Source of the DNA: Thinopyrum elongatum
Lineage: Eukaryota; Streptophyta; Magnoliopsida; Poales; Poaceae
Reading direction: 5' to 3'
Assembly: GCA_011799875.1 (NCBI GenBank)
Contig: CM022302.1
Location: forward strand, 181,962,942-182,026,941
DNA: 64,000 nt
The stretch's first letter is position 1. Each line of letters begins with the position of its first letter. Shown one piece after another: positions 31,440-42,915 of the stretch. The translations under genes and the position numbers were made by a program. The notes below the pieces were generated by a model. The model ran no database searches. It was not told where the DNA came from and saw nothing but the letters and a program-made list of their open reading frames with translations.

Positions 31440-33860
31440 TGCGCCTTCTCTCAAAATGGACACGAAAAATACCACAGCATGTCGGGGTGCCATTCCATGA
31501 TAGCATGCCAAGTTTCATGAATTTCAGATGAGTTTTGGATTTACTAGAATTTAAAAACAAAGTATCTCAACATTTTGCAGGCAATCAACAGTGCCCTGGT
31601 GTTTGAAATTCATTCACATTTCTTGCATGGGACCTAAGCATGCACCCAATGACACACATTTGATATGTCAACCCATTTTTCTGCACTGGAGCTTGTGCAT
31701 GTAGTTCAAATTTGAATTATGCACATAAAATGCCTAGAAAACCCAGTTAATGTATAAAAATGTCCAAGCGAACCCCGAAAAATCCCAAAAATTGACACAA
31801 CACTCCTGTTGTTCTATGTTGACACTAGAAAAAATTTGAAAGCAAGAAGAGGCAACGGATATTGTTTCGTCCCCAAAGGTGGCACGTTCCATACCGAAAC
31901 CATCAGGCTTGTTGTGAGAAGCTCTGGTTTGCGAGAAGCTTATACCCAAACCTGCCCCAAATGGGACAATTTTTTTACCACAAGATGTTGATGCCGCTCC
32001 ATGATAGCATGTCAAGTTTCATGAACTACAGACGAGTTTTGGATTTACTAGAATTTAAAAACCATGTATCTCAATGTTTGCGGCCGAGCGACGGTGGCAA
32101 GGTGTTTGACATTCATTCCCATTTCTTGCATGGGACCTAAGCATGCAACCAAGGACACAGATTTGATTTTTCAACCAATTTACATGCACTGGAGCATGTG
32201 CCTGTAGTTCAAATTTGAATTATGCACATAAATGCATAGAAAACTCAGTTAATGTATAAAAATGTCCAAACGAACCCCGAAAAATTCCTAAATTTAACCC
32301 AACACTCCTGTTCTTCTATGCTGACACTAGAAAAAAAATTGAAATCAAGAAGAGGCAACGGATATCGTTTCGTCTAGAAAGGTGAAACATTCCCTACCGT
32401 AACCATGAGGCTTGTTGTGAGAAGCTCTGGTTTGTGAGAAGTTTATACCCCCAACCTGCCCCAAATGGGACAATATTTTTACCACGGCATGTTGATGCCG
32501 TTCCATGCTAGCATGTCAAGTTTCATAAATTTCACACGCGTTTTCGATTTTTCTAGAATTTAAAAACCACGTATCTCAATGTTAGCGGCCGAACGACGGT
32601 GGCAAGGTGTTTGACATTCATTCTCATTTCTTGCATGGGACTTAAGCATGCAACCAAGGACACACATTTCAATTTTGAACCCATTTATATGCGCTGGAGC
32701 ATGTGCATGTAGTTCAAATTTGAATTATGCAAATAAATGCATAGAAAACTCGGTTAATGTATAAAAATGTCCAAGCGAACCCCGAAAAATCCCAAAAATT
32801 GACACAACACTCCTGTTGTTCTATGTTGTCATGAGAAAAAATTTAAAAGTAAGAAGAGGCAACGGATATCGTTTCGTCCCCCAAGGTGGCACGTTCCCTA
32901 CTGAAACCATCAGGCTTGTTGTGAGAAGCTCTGGTTTGCGAGAAGCTTATACCCAAACCTGCCCCAAATGGGACAATATTTTTACCACGGCATGTCGATG
33001 CTATTCCATGATATCATCTCAAGTTTCATGAATTTCAGAGGAGTTTTTGATTTACTAGAATTTTAAAACCATGTATCTCAATGTTAGCGGTCGAGCGACA
33101 GTGTCAAGGTGTTTGACATTCATTCTCATTTCTTGCATGTGACCTAAGCGTGCAACCAAGGACACACATTTGATTTTTCAACCCGTTTTTATGTACTGGA
33201 GCATGTGCATGTAGTTCAATTTTGAATTATGCACATAAATGCCTAGAAAACCCAGTTAACATATAAAAATGTCCAAATGATCCCCGAAAAATTTCAAAAT
33301 TTAACACGACACTCCTGTTGTTCTATGTTGACCCCAGAAAAAAAATTGAAAGCAAGAAGAGGCGACGAATACCGTTTTGTCCACAAAGGTGACACGTTTC
33401 CCTAACGGAACCATGAGGCTTCTTGTGAAATGCTCTGGTTTGTGAGAAGCTTATACCATAACCTGCCCCAAATGGGACAATATTTTTTACCCCGGCATGT
33501 TGATGCTATTCCATGATAGCATGCCAAGGTTCATGAATTTCAGATGGGTTTTGGATTTACTAGAATTACAAAAACAAGTACCTCAACGTTTGCCGGAGAG
33601 CCACGGTGCCGTGGTGTTCGAAATTCATCCCCATTTCTTGCATGAGACATAATCATAAACCCATGGACACATATATGATTTTACAACCCATTTTGGTGCA
33701 CCGGAGCATGTACATGTAGTTTAATTTTGAATTGTGCACCTGAAATGGCTAGAAAACCAAGTTAATGTATAAAAATGTCCAAGCGAACCCTGAATAATTC
33801 CAATTTTTTGACGACACACCTATAGTTGCATGTTCACTGCTGATAAAAGTTCTAGCAATT
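31440..33860. repeat. Tandem array of about 503-bp units, 4.8 copies
   Basis: CCATGATAGCATG or a variant recurs near 31494, 31998, 32502, 33006 and 33510. AATGTATAAAAATGTCC recurs near 31750, 32251, 32756, 33259 and 33763 (period 501-505). The short reading frames inside belong to the repeat. The unit is related, in reverse complement, to the CACTA-1 array. Confidence 0.95.
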
Positions 33861-34120
33861 CAAACACCCTCCTTTGCCGATGTGACACCATTATATAATT
33901 AAAATCAAGATGAAAAATCAAGTAGATCGCACATCGTTTATTATCACCAACCGTGTGAGATGCAGTAAAAAATATCTTGGAGTACCGTCGGAGTATAGTA
34001 TGCCTATGGCTTACGTGAGAAGGTGCGTCGGCTACAGTCCACAGCCGGCGTGTCAAGCACACTAGCTCGCTCCCCAAATATCATTTCACTGTTCAATCGT
34101 CGTTGGTGAAAGATGGGGAC

Positions 34121-34726
34121 ATGGACCCGCGTCGTGAGGGCAACTTCGATGGCCACTCCGGCGAGAGCGCGGCCGCAGCCGCCATGTGCGTGCTAACAAG
34201 CTGCATGAGCGCGGCCGCAATCTGCGATCGGGCGGCCAAGGCAGCCCAAACAGCCGCTGTTGCTTCTCAGGTGGCGGCAGCAACATCTGCCTCGGGGATA
34301 GCAACTGGCGAGAGCGGCACAGCAGCTGTCCGTTCCGCAGCGGTGGCCTTAGCCCTGATGGAGGCCGCCCACGACCATGTCGAGGCTGCCCACGCCCAGC
34401 TTGTGGAGGTCACCGCACAAACCAAATGAAGCTTCCCCGACAACGGTCGGCAACCCACGGCCGAAGAGTTGGTAATCGCCGAGAGCGTTCGAGCAACCGT
34501 CCATTCCTCCGTGGCATACCTTGCCACGACGGAGCCCGTCCAAGCCCAGATCGCGGCCGCCCACGCCCAGCTCGTGGCAGCCTTTTCCAAAGAGATGGCA
34601 GACGCGGATGGCAAGATGCTTGCCGAGTATGGTGCGATGGATGCCATGGAGCCCCTTCCCCAGGAGATCGTCGGGCGCGAGCTGGACATGGAGGAGGCGG
34701 CGGAGATCGACGATCACCAGCCATAG
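34121..34726 (+). pseudogene. Alanine-rich hypothetical protein of CACTA-2, one stop; related to the 805-1494 gene
   Basis: The frame from ATG 34121 (MDPRREGNFDGHSGESAAAA) is interrupted by TGA at 34427-34429. It continues in the same frame (AEELVIAESVRATVHSSVAY) to TAG at 34724-34726. It has an alanine-rich helix, a repeated EAAHAQLV phrase, and near the end MEPLPQEIVGRELDMEEAAE. That last phrase matches MEHLLPHEIAERELEMQEAA in the intact CACTA-1 protein. The 3' flanks also align. It lies just beyond the array, as in CACTA-1. Function unknown. Confidence 0.6.
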
Positions 34727-35360
34727 TAGTACTCTTTGTTTTGTTTAATTAAGAGCGTCGGTCTTTAATTTGTTAGAGTAATGTTTAGGTCAGCTAGCTC
34801 TGTTTAATTGCCAAACTTGCTCGATTAAGAAGTGTGGGTGTGCTGTAGTCTCCTTTGTGTACCCAAATTATGCAATGGCGTGGATGACCACTGTAACCAG
34901 GGAAATTCGAACTAAAAATTTTGACGTTCAAACTCATCACACACGGGTTAAGCTATATGAATCGTTTGTGATGTTCACATATCATACACAATGCTGAATA
35001 AGGGACCGTGTCTGATGACACTTTGCGCGCCGGTTTTTTCGCTGCACCGATTCAAAATTTTCGGCTTCCGTGAAAATATCTACCTCCCTGCCCCCTCCCC
35101 CTTACCAAAAGCCACATTTCTCCTGTTTCCGCCTTCCTTTCCAAGTTGAAACCTTCACTCCTTGCTTGCAGCGCCGCCTCCTCGCCGGTGACCCTCCTTC
35201 ACGCTGCTCGGCCTCATCGATCCAGGCAGGTAATCCACACCCGACCCCCATCCTCCTCCTCCATCCACATCCCACATGCCCCGACCGCAGGCGCGACACC
35301 TTCCACCCAAATTACCGACCCCTCCCCCAAATAAGCGCCGCCCTAAGCCATGGTGCACGT
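34727..35360. other. CACTA-2 spacer and leader region
   Basis: It is homologous to 294-804 of CACTA-1 (reverse strand). 35070-35330 is C-rich leader-like sequence, with no coding frame I can defend. Confidence 0.5.
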
Positions 35361-35770
35361 AGTATAGCCAAGAGCCCAAGGAGCATTTGGCAGCGGAGAA
35401 GCAAATCGCAGCCGCACGCACGGATGAGGTCGCGATGGCTGCCATTCGTGCCGACCCTTAGATCTTGGAGGAGCACCTCGCTGTCGAGGCCACCGTCGAC
35501 GCCTCGCACGCCGACGCCGCGATGCGGTTGGCTGCTTTAAATGACAGTTCGTGGCGTTTCCTCGAGGCCACCATTGGTGCCTTCGACGAAGACTATGAGG
35601 TGTTTTCTCAGCGTGCCCATGCTTACCTCAACTCGAGAGGCAACAGGTTGGTGCCCAAAGCGGCTCAGGCAACTCACCACTACGACGAAGGCACCCACGA
35701 TGTGGAGGCCTCGCCCTCTTCCATGTCCAAGGAGCCAATCATCATCGATATCTCCGACGATGAGGAGTAG
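35361..35770 (+). pseudogene. Acidic-tailed hypothetical protein of CACTA-2, with stops
   Basis: One frame reads PKEHLAAEKQIAAARTDEVA, a TAG at 35459-35461, then EEHLAVEATVDASHADAAMR and SSWRFLEATIGAFDEDYEVF to an acidic end (IIIDISDDEE) at 35770. A further TAG lies upstream at about 35364. The true start is not found. The repeated EHLA(A/V)E phrase and alanine-rich helices resemble the other CACTA cargo proteins. No domain is recognised. Confidence 0.4.
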
Positions 35771-35919
35771 CTTGTCTTATTAGCTCACTATAAGGACCTA
35801 TGTTCAGTTTGCTAGCTACGCCGGTTAAGCATGCTCGGTTTACTCGTTGCATGTGCTGCTCCTGCCTTTCCTTAACAAATTCTAGTGAATTGTCCTATCT
35901 ACTTTTACCATGCAATCTG

Positions 35920-36660
35920 TTGCTCTAGTGTATATGTTCTATATGTCGTGCAATGTGGTGCTCACTTATTAACTGTTTGGTTAATTAGTTGTCATCTTCA
36001 GTTAACTATTTGGTTCAATTCTGCAAATGTGATGTTCAATTCTTCAGGGTGCAAATTTGTATTGTCTTCCATGTGAGAAATAAATCGAATTTATCTTTAC
36101 AAAATACATGAGAAACAAATACAATTGCTATATTTCCAAGTTGTCAAGCATGCTTGGTTTGGTTAACTGTCTGATCTTCTAGTATGTTATACATTGTGCA
36201 ATGTGGTGCTTAGTTAACGTTTGGTTCATTTGTTGTGGCGTTTAGTTAACTGTTTGGTTCAATTCTGCAATGCAATGTTCAATTGTTGTGGGTGCATTCT
36301 GTTATTGTATACCATGTGAGAAATAAATCGAATTTGGCTGTACTAAATACATGAGAAACAAATACAATTGCTATATTTCCAAGTTGTTAAGCATGCTTGG
36401 TTTGGTTAACTGTCTGATCTTCTATTAGGAGTATGTTATATTGTGCAATGTGGTGCTCAATTAATGTTTGGTTAATTTTTGTGGTGTTTAGTTAACTGCT
36501 TGGTTCAATTCTGCAATGCGATGTCCAATTGTCGTGGGTAGAATTTTGTATTGTTGTGCATGCGAGGAATAAATCGAATTTGGCATCACTTAATACATGA
36601 GAAACATATACAATTGCTATATTTCCTAGTTCTTAATCATGCTTGGTTTGGATAAATGGG
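35920..36660. repeat. Three tandem copies of a 245-bp unit upstream of the B3 gene
   Basis: ACAATTGCTATATTTCC recurs at 36121, 36364 and 36610. Matching GCAATGTGGTGCT and GTTAACTG.(C/T)TGGTTCAATTCTGCAA boxes recur between them. The array lies in what the splice signals suggest is a 5' leader intron ending TTGCAG at 36784. Confidence 0.85.
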
Positions 36661-36791
36661 TTTTCCATGTGGCTTGAATTAATTTGATGAATCTGCAATG
36701 TGCTTATTTTTCATCAACATATTTTACTGATAGCATGCGAACCCTCACTTAACCTGATCACTAACTACCTTATATGTGTTGCAGGGAAACA

Positions 36792-37438
36792 ATGGGAAGC
36801 ACTGAGGTTTACAATCGAGGTTTGCACATGCATGGTCCTTTGTCTAATAGCACATTATTGTGCAATTGCAGGAACCATTCTAATATTTAGGTTTTTAACA
36901 ATTTGGTCTTGCACATGTAGGTCCTGCTGTCAGAGGTTTTGACCCACTGTTCGACCCTTTTTGCATATGGGGAAATGAGTTATCCATGAATATCAGTCAA
37001 GTCAAGAAACTCAGAAAGATTGTTAGGATAAAGAAATTAGCGACAGAAAACAACAAGATCTTTGTCTGCACAATGAAGAAGACATCAGTTCACTACAGGA
37101 TGGTACTAACTATTATACCTTGCCTTTTTATTTCTTTGCCCCATTTCCAATATAGAGAAGATATTTATGCACATCCTTGTTTTCAGGCCTTTCCAAAGCA
37201 GTTCACTGATGATTACCTCTCAAACCACCTGTATGGTCAGGAGGCGAGGAAGGTATTCATACAACACCCACTGTTCAATATTGAAGTGTTCCTGAAGAGG
37301 ACGAAGGATGGACGGCCAATCATCCACACGCACTGGCCTAAAGTTGCAAAGACCTTCAACATCAATGAAGGCTCAATATTCGCCTTCCGCTTCAGCAGTT
37401 TTCCAGATGAGATTCATCTGTCTATGTACCGTCTCTGA
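36792..37438 (+). CDS. B3-domain protein carried by CACTA-2 (153 aa, three exons)
   Basis: Exon 1 is 36792-36819 (MGSTEVYNR), exon 2 36921-37102 and exon 3 37187-37438. All junctions are GT-AG and in phase, with no stop. Exon 2 reads PAVRGFDPLFDPFCIWGNEL and then a basic stretch (KKLRKIVRIKKLA). The B3 fold covers about residues 54-153 (KIFVCTMKKTSVHYRM, AFPKQFTDDYLSNHLYG, HTHWPKVAKTFNINEGSIFAF). B3 domains bind DNA in plant transcription factors of the REM/ARF/ABI3 superfamily. With only one domain and no activation region, this is a small REM-like protein. The joins are my reading of splice signals, and transcription is unknown. Confidence 0.65.
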
Positions 37439-37989
37439 TGCTAATTTCGAAAGGTTATAGATGTTGCATGTGAAACTTGGTACTGGTGCAGTTGTGTAAT
37501 GGGGTAGCTGAGTGCTGAAGCTATATGCTGTTGTACTCTGATGTATTTCAATTATGAAATCTTGCTTTCTTAATATGAAAATGAAATATATTGTGTGCTT
37601 AATATGAAATGCCAATTAGATTAATAAATGGATTATTAATAATAGAATAATTAGCCTGCTAATGGCCAATTAGCCTGCTAATTGGGTTTTTCTATTGCAA
37701 ACGGTTATTGAGAAAACACCGTGGGCGATGACCTCAGGCAACGCACATAGTTTCTAGGAATAAACCGTGTTGGATCAATGAACAATCACACACAACATCC
37801 TATTGAAAATTGTTTGCGTTAGGCCTCCTTGCGCAAACGTTTACCACATAAATAGTGTGTGTGATGGACAGTCTTTGCCACACAGTTTCTTCTACGCACC
37901 GTGTGTGATGCATTCAATAACGCAAACGATAAAATTGTTAATATCATCTGTAATGGCAACGCTATCACAAACGATTTAATGGGTAATAT
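37439..37989. other. 3' flank of the B3 gene and start of right subterminal region
   Basis: No coding sequence. From about 37690 it carries GCAAACG, GTGTGTGAT and CACACA..GTTT boxes typical of the subterminal region. Confidence 0.6.
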
Positions 37990-38200
37990 TGTGTGTGATG
38001 TACCTGCGAACGGAAACATTTTCCTTGGAGTGACTGTGTGGGATGTATATACGAACGGAAACGTACTTATTGGATTAACTGTGTGGGATGTACATACCAA
38101 CGGAAATGTATTCCTTGGATTGACTGTGTGGAATGTACATACGAACGGAAACGTTTAGCCGGGACTGACTGTGTGGGATGTACTTGCGACCGGAAACGAT
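37990..38200. repeat. 46-bp right subterminal repeats of CACTA-2, about five copies
   Basis: GTGTGGGATGTACATACGAA-type units end in CGGAAACG near 38006, 38053, 38098, 38144 and 38190. They are distinct in length from the 85-bp left repeats but share the GTGTG.GAT.TAC and AACGG boxes. Confidence 0.88.
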
Positions 38201-38440
38201 TTGGCCTATATAATTGTATTTTTTTAGCATAACTATATGTATAACCGTATTTGATCGCTCGCCCGTCGCACACGACCTCATTTTGCCGAGCGTGTGTGCC
38301 AAGAGGGCCTATCCCCAACGGTTTCTGGTTCGTGTGGGAAGGACCCCCCTATCGCAGTCACTCACTAGGCGACGGTTCAAAACACCATCGCGGAAAGGGG
38401 TTAAAAACCGTTTGTATAGCACCTCGTTGTACCAGTGCTA

Positions 38441-38675
38441 ACACATCGGTCCCACCGAGTTGCTCCAGTCGGTCCCACCGAGATTCCTAATGTTCACATT
38501 TTTGAACTAATCGGTGCCACCGAGTTTAACCATACGGTCCCACCGAGATGAGTCAAATCTGTGTAATGGTTGGATTTTGTGTGGAGGCTATATATACCCC
38601 TCCACCCCCTTCATTAGAGAGAGAGAGCCATCAGAACGTGCCTACACTTCCACCATACATTTTCTGAGAGAGAAT
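38441..38675 (+). repeat. Max-2 3' LTR, second segment
   Basis: It resumes the LTR (ACACATCGGTCCCACCGAG) after the CTA duplication. It contains the LTR TATA box (TATATATA, about 38589-38596) and ends AGAGAGAAT, where element B begins. Confidence 0.92.
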
Positions 38676-39546
38676 TGTCGGATTCAGGGCTCCGCAGACC
38701 CAAGAAAGGTTCGAACTCTGGGGTGCGTGCGAAGAACTCAATCTCCCCAGCCTACCGACCCGTCAATCTCACCACCTAGCTCGATGAACAGGAAAGGAAA
38801 GGGACTCAGCAGTTTACCCAGGTTCGGGCCACCTTGCGGTGTAAAACCCTACTCCTGCTTTGTGGTAGATTGGCCTCGAGGTGGGCTGAGGATGAACTAG
38901 TACAGGGGGAGAACAACCTCAGGAGGAGTGTTCTTGTGCTAGTGTGAGCTGGTCAGGATGATCCGGTCTCCCCGTCTATGGTGGTGGCCTAGCTATATTT
39001 ATAGTGGCCTCGGTCCTCTTCCCCCAAAATGAAGGCGGGAAGAGATCCCACAATGGCCAAGTTTGAAGGGAGACAAGTAGTACATCTTATCCTAATGAAA
39101 GGTGGTCTTCACCTGTAAAGCTTCTGGTCATGACATCGTGGTGGGCTTGGCGATGACCTCCGTCCTGCCGCCCTGGTCTTGTAGCACGGGAATGGAAACC
39201 TTTGGCTGATTCCTTGGGACTCTGCGTCTGCGCTTGCTTCCTTAGCACCGAAGAGGAAACCTGCTGTACTGCGACTGCTGGCACCTGCCTGGCCTTGGTC
39301 GTCATGCCTTGCGTCATTTGAACCTCATGAGGTGGGGCTTGCATGGAAATCTCCGCTCCTCAGGAGCCGGCCTGGGGAAGCCGCTCCCTCCGGAGGTCTT
39401 GGCGTCGTCCACCTCGCGAGGCTTGGCCCCTCGCGAGGGTCTTGTGTTGTTGATGCTGGAGAAGGGCCGTACCAGGCTGCTGATGAAGCCACGCTGTGGG
39501 CCGCAGGCAGGCAAGTCTGGGTACCCCGGTTCCCAGAGCACCGACA
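38676..39546 (-). repeat. Element B 3' LTR (871 bp)
   Basis: It runs from TGTCGGATTCAGGG to CAGAGCACCGACA. A purine-rich GGTCCGGGGGCTAC lies just outside it on the minus strand as the polypurine tract. A TATA-like CTATAAATATAG lies at 39004-38993 (minus). Confidence 0.9.
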
Positions 39547-39842
39547 GTAGCCCCCGGACCCAAGGCGCACTCAGACTTGGCTTTGAGGCGAAGCCAAAGG
39601 GCAAGGGCGAAGCGCCGCGGGCCCTAACCGCCTACGGGCCCGATCGATGCGTGGCGCCTGATGGGACGTGGGAGTCTCCACTTCCCCACGCAGCCTCGGC
39701 AACTGCCAGACTTGATGGCCGCCTGTTGCGAGCGCAGCTCTACCATCCTTGCCCGTCGTGCTCGCCTTTGGCTTCCCCTCTTTCCTGCGAACTTGCAGCT
39801 CTTCTTCCAGATTCGGCACCGGCGACAATCCCCCTTGACGCC

Positions 39843-42800
39843 ATGGCCCCGAGGTCGAAGAAGAAGGGGAAGGCCTGCGCGCCCGCTGAATCCCAGTTGG
39901 GTCTGGAGCCCGCGCTTGATCGGTCGACGGTGATCAACCAGGAGGGGTTGGACAAGGTCCGGTCGGCCCTCGCCGCTGATTCCAACGAGTGGAAGGCGAC
40001 GACGGTCTGGCCTGCCTCCCGGGCCATGGCTGACATGGGGGCCACCGAGGTCCCCATTCACCTTCATGCTCTCTTGGCTGGCTTGGTCCCTCCTTTCTCT
40101 GATTTCTTCAATGCCACAATCTCGCATTACCAGATCCAAGCGCTGCATCTGGACCCCGAGTCCATCATCCTCCTTGCCGCCTTCGCCTTCTTATGTGAGG
40201 CTATGGTGGGCATTGCTCCATCTGTCGCCTTGCTCCGCCATTTCTTCTCGCTTCATCTGGTCAATGGCCGATAACGCTCGGGATGCATGGCATTCCAGGC
40301 TATGGCGGCGACGGCTGGCTCTGGCATCGACTTCATGCTCCGCCCGGATGTGAAGGGATTTCGAAAGCAGTGGGTGTACGTGGACGCCACCATGCTCAGC
40401 CCCCTGCTCCTACTCCCGCAAGCGCCGGCGGAACCTAGCTCCGGCTGGGGGCATGTGAAACTCGTCGACCGTTGGCTCGCCCGCGTCTGGTCCAGGCTGG
40501 CCAAGTTGAAGAAGGCAGGGGTGACGGTGTCGATGGTGGTGAGGGAGTTCGTCCGGTGGCGCATCGCCCCGCTCCAGCGCCACACTCGCCCAATGTGGGC
40601 CTTCACCGGCCCCAAGGACCCCATGAGGCTCCAGGTGCCCTCACTCCCTTCCAAGACGCTGCGCGCGATGCTCGAGCTCTTGACTGGCGACCCAGCGCCT
40701 GCCGCGCTTCCGAAGGAGGGATGCCTCTTGTACCACTGCTCGAACAAAGAGGACTTCGTGAAGCAAATGCCCCTCTTCGACGGGTGGGGGCTACGCCCGG
40801 AGGGCCTTGAAGGGCCTCACGAGAATCCCATCTTGGTGGCTCCTGTGCTCGTCGATCCTGCGGCGCGTGCCCCTGATGTGGTTGCAGGGGGGCGAGCGCC
40901 GCTAGGTGCTCTCGAGGCGACTGCCGGTGGGTGGGCGCCATCCGGTGCTTCTGCGGCGGCTGCTCCCGAGACGGCTGCTCCTGGGGTAGCAACTCCTAAG
41001 GTGGTGACTCCTGAAGTGGCCACCCGCAGCCCAGTCATGAAGGGCAAGGCGTCGACCCTTGGCACACCTTGTCTGGACCTTGGGGCGCTCCGCAAGAGGA
41101 AAGGACTCTGGAGCTGTGGTGGCGACGCCCCCCGGCCCCTGAAACAGAGGGTGTGGGTGTCTGTGGACGAGTAAGTAACTTATCTTTGTGGGTCTTCTCG
41201 TGTCGCGTCCTTTTCTGACTCCAGCTCCTCAGGACCCCTTTGGTTGAGGCGGCGAAATCTCCTGGGGCATGATCTCCAGGGGCCCTTGGTCTGCTCGTGA
41301 TTCCAAGCCCCCCACGCCATACGCCTGTGCGAGGCACGGAGTCAGCCCGCGAGATGGATGCGCCGCAGGGAGGCCGCGGGCCTGCGCTCCCAGCGTCCTT
41401 CCTTCATGGTCACCTCTGGGGCGCAGGAGGCATGCCAAGGGCTCCTCCATTGGTCCTTGCCGGTGGCCAGGCGACCCCAGCACCGGCTTCATCTTCGAGC
41501 AGCGAGGCCACGCTGCCCGACACCTCCACCAAGGCCTGGGAAATGACTGGGGGAGCGCCGGCCGCCAGCCATTTGTCGGAGACGAGCGAGCCGCTCCGCG
41601 CTTCTGCGGCAGCCCCCAACGCGGAGGAAGGGCTCGGCCACGCACTGGAGCTCATGCGCGGGCGCAGCGCCGTTCGCCATGACCTTTTCCAGGAAGCAAT
41701 GGGCGCACTGAGTCAGTTTGGAGGAGAGCTTGTCGATGTCGATGCGCGCCTAGAGGCGGAAGGCCTCCGCCTGGCACGCGAGTGGCACCAGCTGAAGGTC
41801 ACCATCAACCTTGGGCATCTGCAGCATGAGCGCGCTCATGCAGACGCTGCAGCATCCCTCGCGGCTTCTCATGAGGCCTGCGCCCGCGCTCTGGAGGAGG
41901 CCAGGGCTGCTGATCGCCGTCGCGAGGCGGCCGAGGAGCGGGAGAAGGAGCTTCGAGCGTCGAACGCCATCCTTGAGCTGCAGGTCCAGGCGCGCAGGGC
42001 CACCCTGGCGGCACCGCCGAGCGAGGCCTCCTCGGATGAGAAAGGAGGCCAGGCACGTCAGGATGCGCTAGCGCTTGAGATCTCGGAACATAACCTGGAG
42101 CTCGAGCGGCTGGAGGTGAGGGAGTGCCAAGTGGCCGTGGCTGAAGACGCAGTTGCCGCCCGGGAGGCCAAGATCCAGCAGGAGATCGACCAAAGGGTGG
42201 TGGAGATTCGCGGGGCTCTTGTTGGTCAATACCGCCGGAAGCTGAGGCTGCAGGAGACCCGCTTCCAACAGCGGCAGGTTGAGTTGCAGGGCAGGACCGA
42301 CGCCCTCAGGGCGAAGCTTGCCACGGCAGAGCAGCGCGAGATGACCGCCAAGGAGGCTCGGGCCTCCACCCAAGCCGAATGGTCCTCACTTCAGCAGCAG
42401 GTTGCGGGCGTCATGTCTCTTGTGGAGAAAGCTACGAACGAAGCAAACCACCGCCGGATGATGCAGCCCGAGCGCTCCTCGATGCTTGAGTACCTTAGGG
42501 TTCGGGCCAACCGGGCCTTGGATACCATCTGTAAAGAGAGCGTCTCCCGCCCGCACGAGGCTGATGACGAGGCTACCTCCACTTCTTTACCCAAGTTGTG
42601 ACCCGTCTGGAAGACCGGGCCACGAGGGCGCGCCAGCTCATCGAGGAAAGAAGCAGGGGGCTCCTCGGGCGCGCGTTCTCGCGTGTCTTCAGCTACCTTC
42701 TTAGCCTTGATCCTGACCTCGACTTCAACACCGCGATAGCCCCCGTGCCCAGGGTCACGCAGGGCGACCTGACGAGCTGGGTGGATGATCATGTGGACAA

Positions 42801-42915
42801 CCTGGTCACGGAGTTCACCCGTGAAGATGGCGTGGACGCACTCGCAGCTGAAGAGGGTGGTGCCGACGATGGTGATGATGAAGATGGCGACGCCGATGGC
42901 AGCGCGTCTTGCTAG
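39843..42915 (+). pseudogene. Antisense gene of element B (PF04195-type plus coiled coil)
   Basis: Exon 1 is 39843-41170: MAPRSKKKGKACAPAESQLG, then the conserved core VPIHLHALLAGLVPPFSDFF and AFAFLCEAMVGIAPSVALLR. A TAA at 40272-40274 (probably CAA) is followed by GFRKQWVYVDATM in the same frame. The GTAAGT donor at 41171 and TCCTCAG acceptor before 41233 join in phase (VDE|TPLVEAA). Exon 2 has a TGA at about 41269. A long coiled coil follows (ELQVQARRATLAAPPSEASS onward). A one-base shift near 42565 leads to FFTQVVTRLEDRATRARQLI and an acidic end at 42915. The core is the putative gypsy-type transposon domain seen in antisense ORFs of Tat elements. Function is unknown. Confidence 0.75.

Larger units (their letters stand above)
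26309..38437 (+). mobile_element. CACTA-2: complete 12.1-kb CACTA transposon without transposase
   Basis: The left end is CACTACTGCAGG (26309) and the right end TTGTACCAGTG (38437), i.e. CACTGGTACAA reversed. The 3-bp target duplication CTA lies at 26306-26308 and 38438-38440. The uninterrupted Max-1 LTR confirms the empty site (GCCCTAGCACATCGG). Inside are 85-bp left and 46-bp right subterminal repeats, an exonuclease, a B3 gene, four broken hypothetical genes and a 503-bp array. No TNP2-type transposase frame is present, so movement must have depended on another element. Confidence 0.92.

Noticed and set aside
31440..33860. Regularly spaced repeats considered as a CRISPR-like or satellite centromere array
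   Set aside because: Units are about 503 bp without unique spacers, only about five copies, and lie within CACTA borders.
38901..39546. Frames in the B LTR that run into the antisense gene from 39309
   Set aside because: The upstream part is LTR sequence open by GC composition. The first sensible start is ATG 39843.
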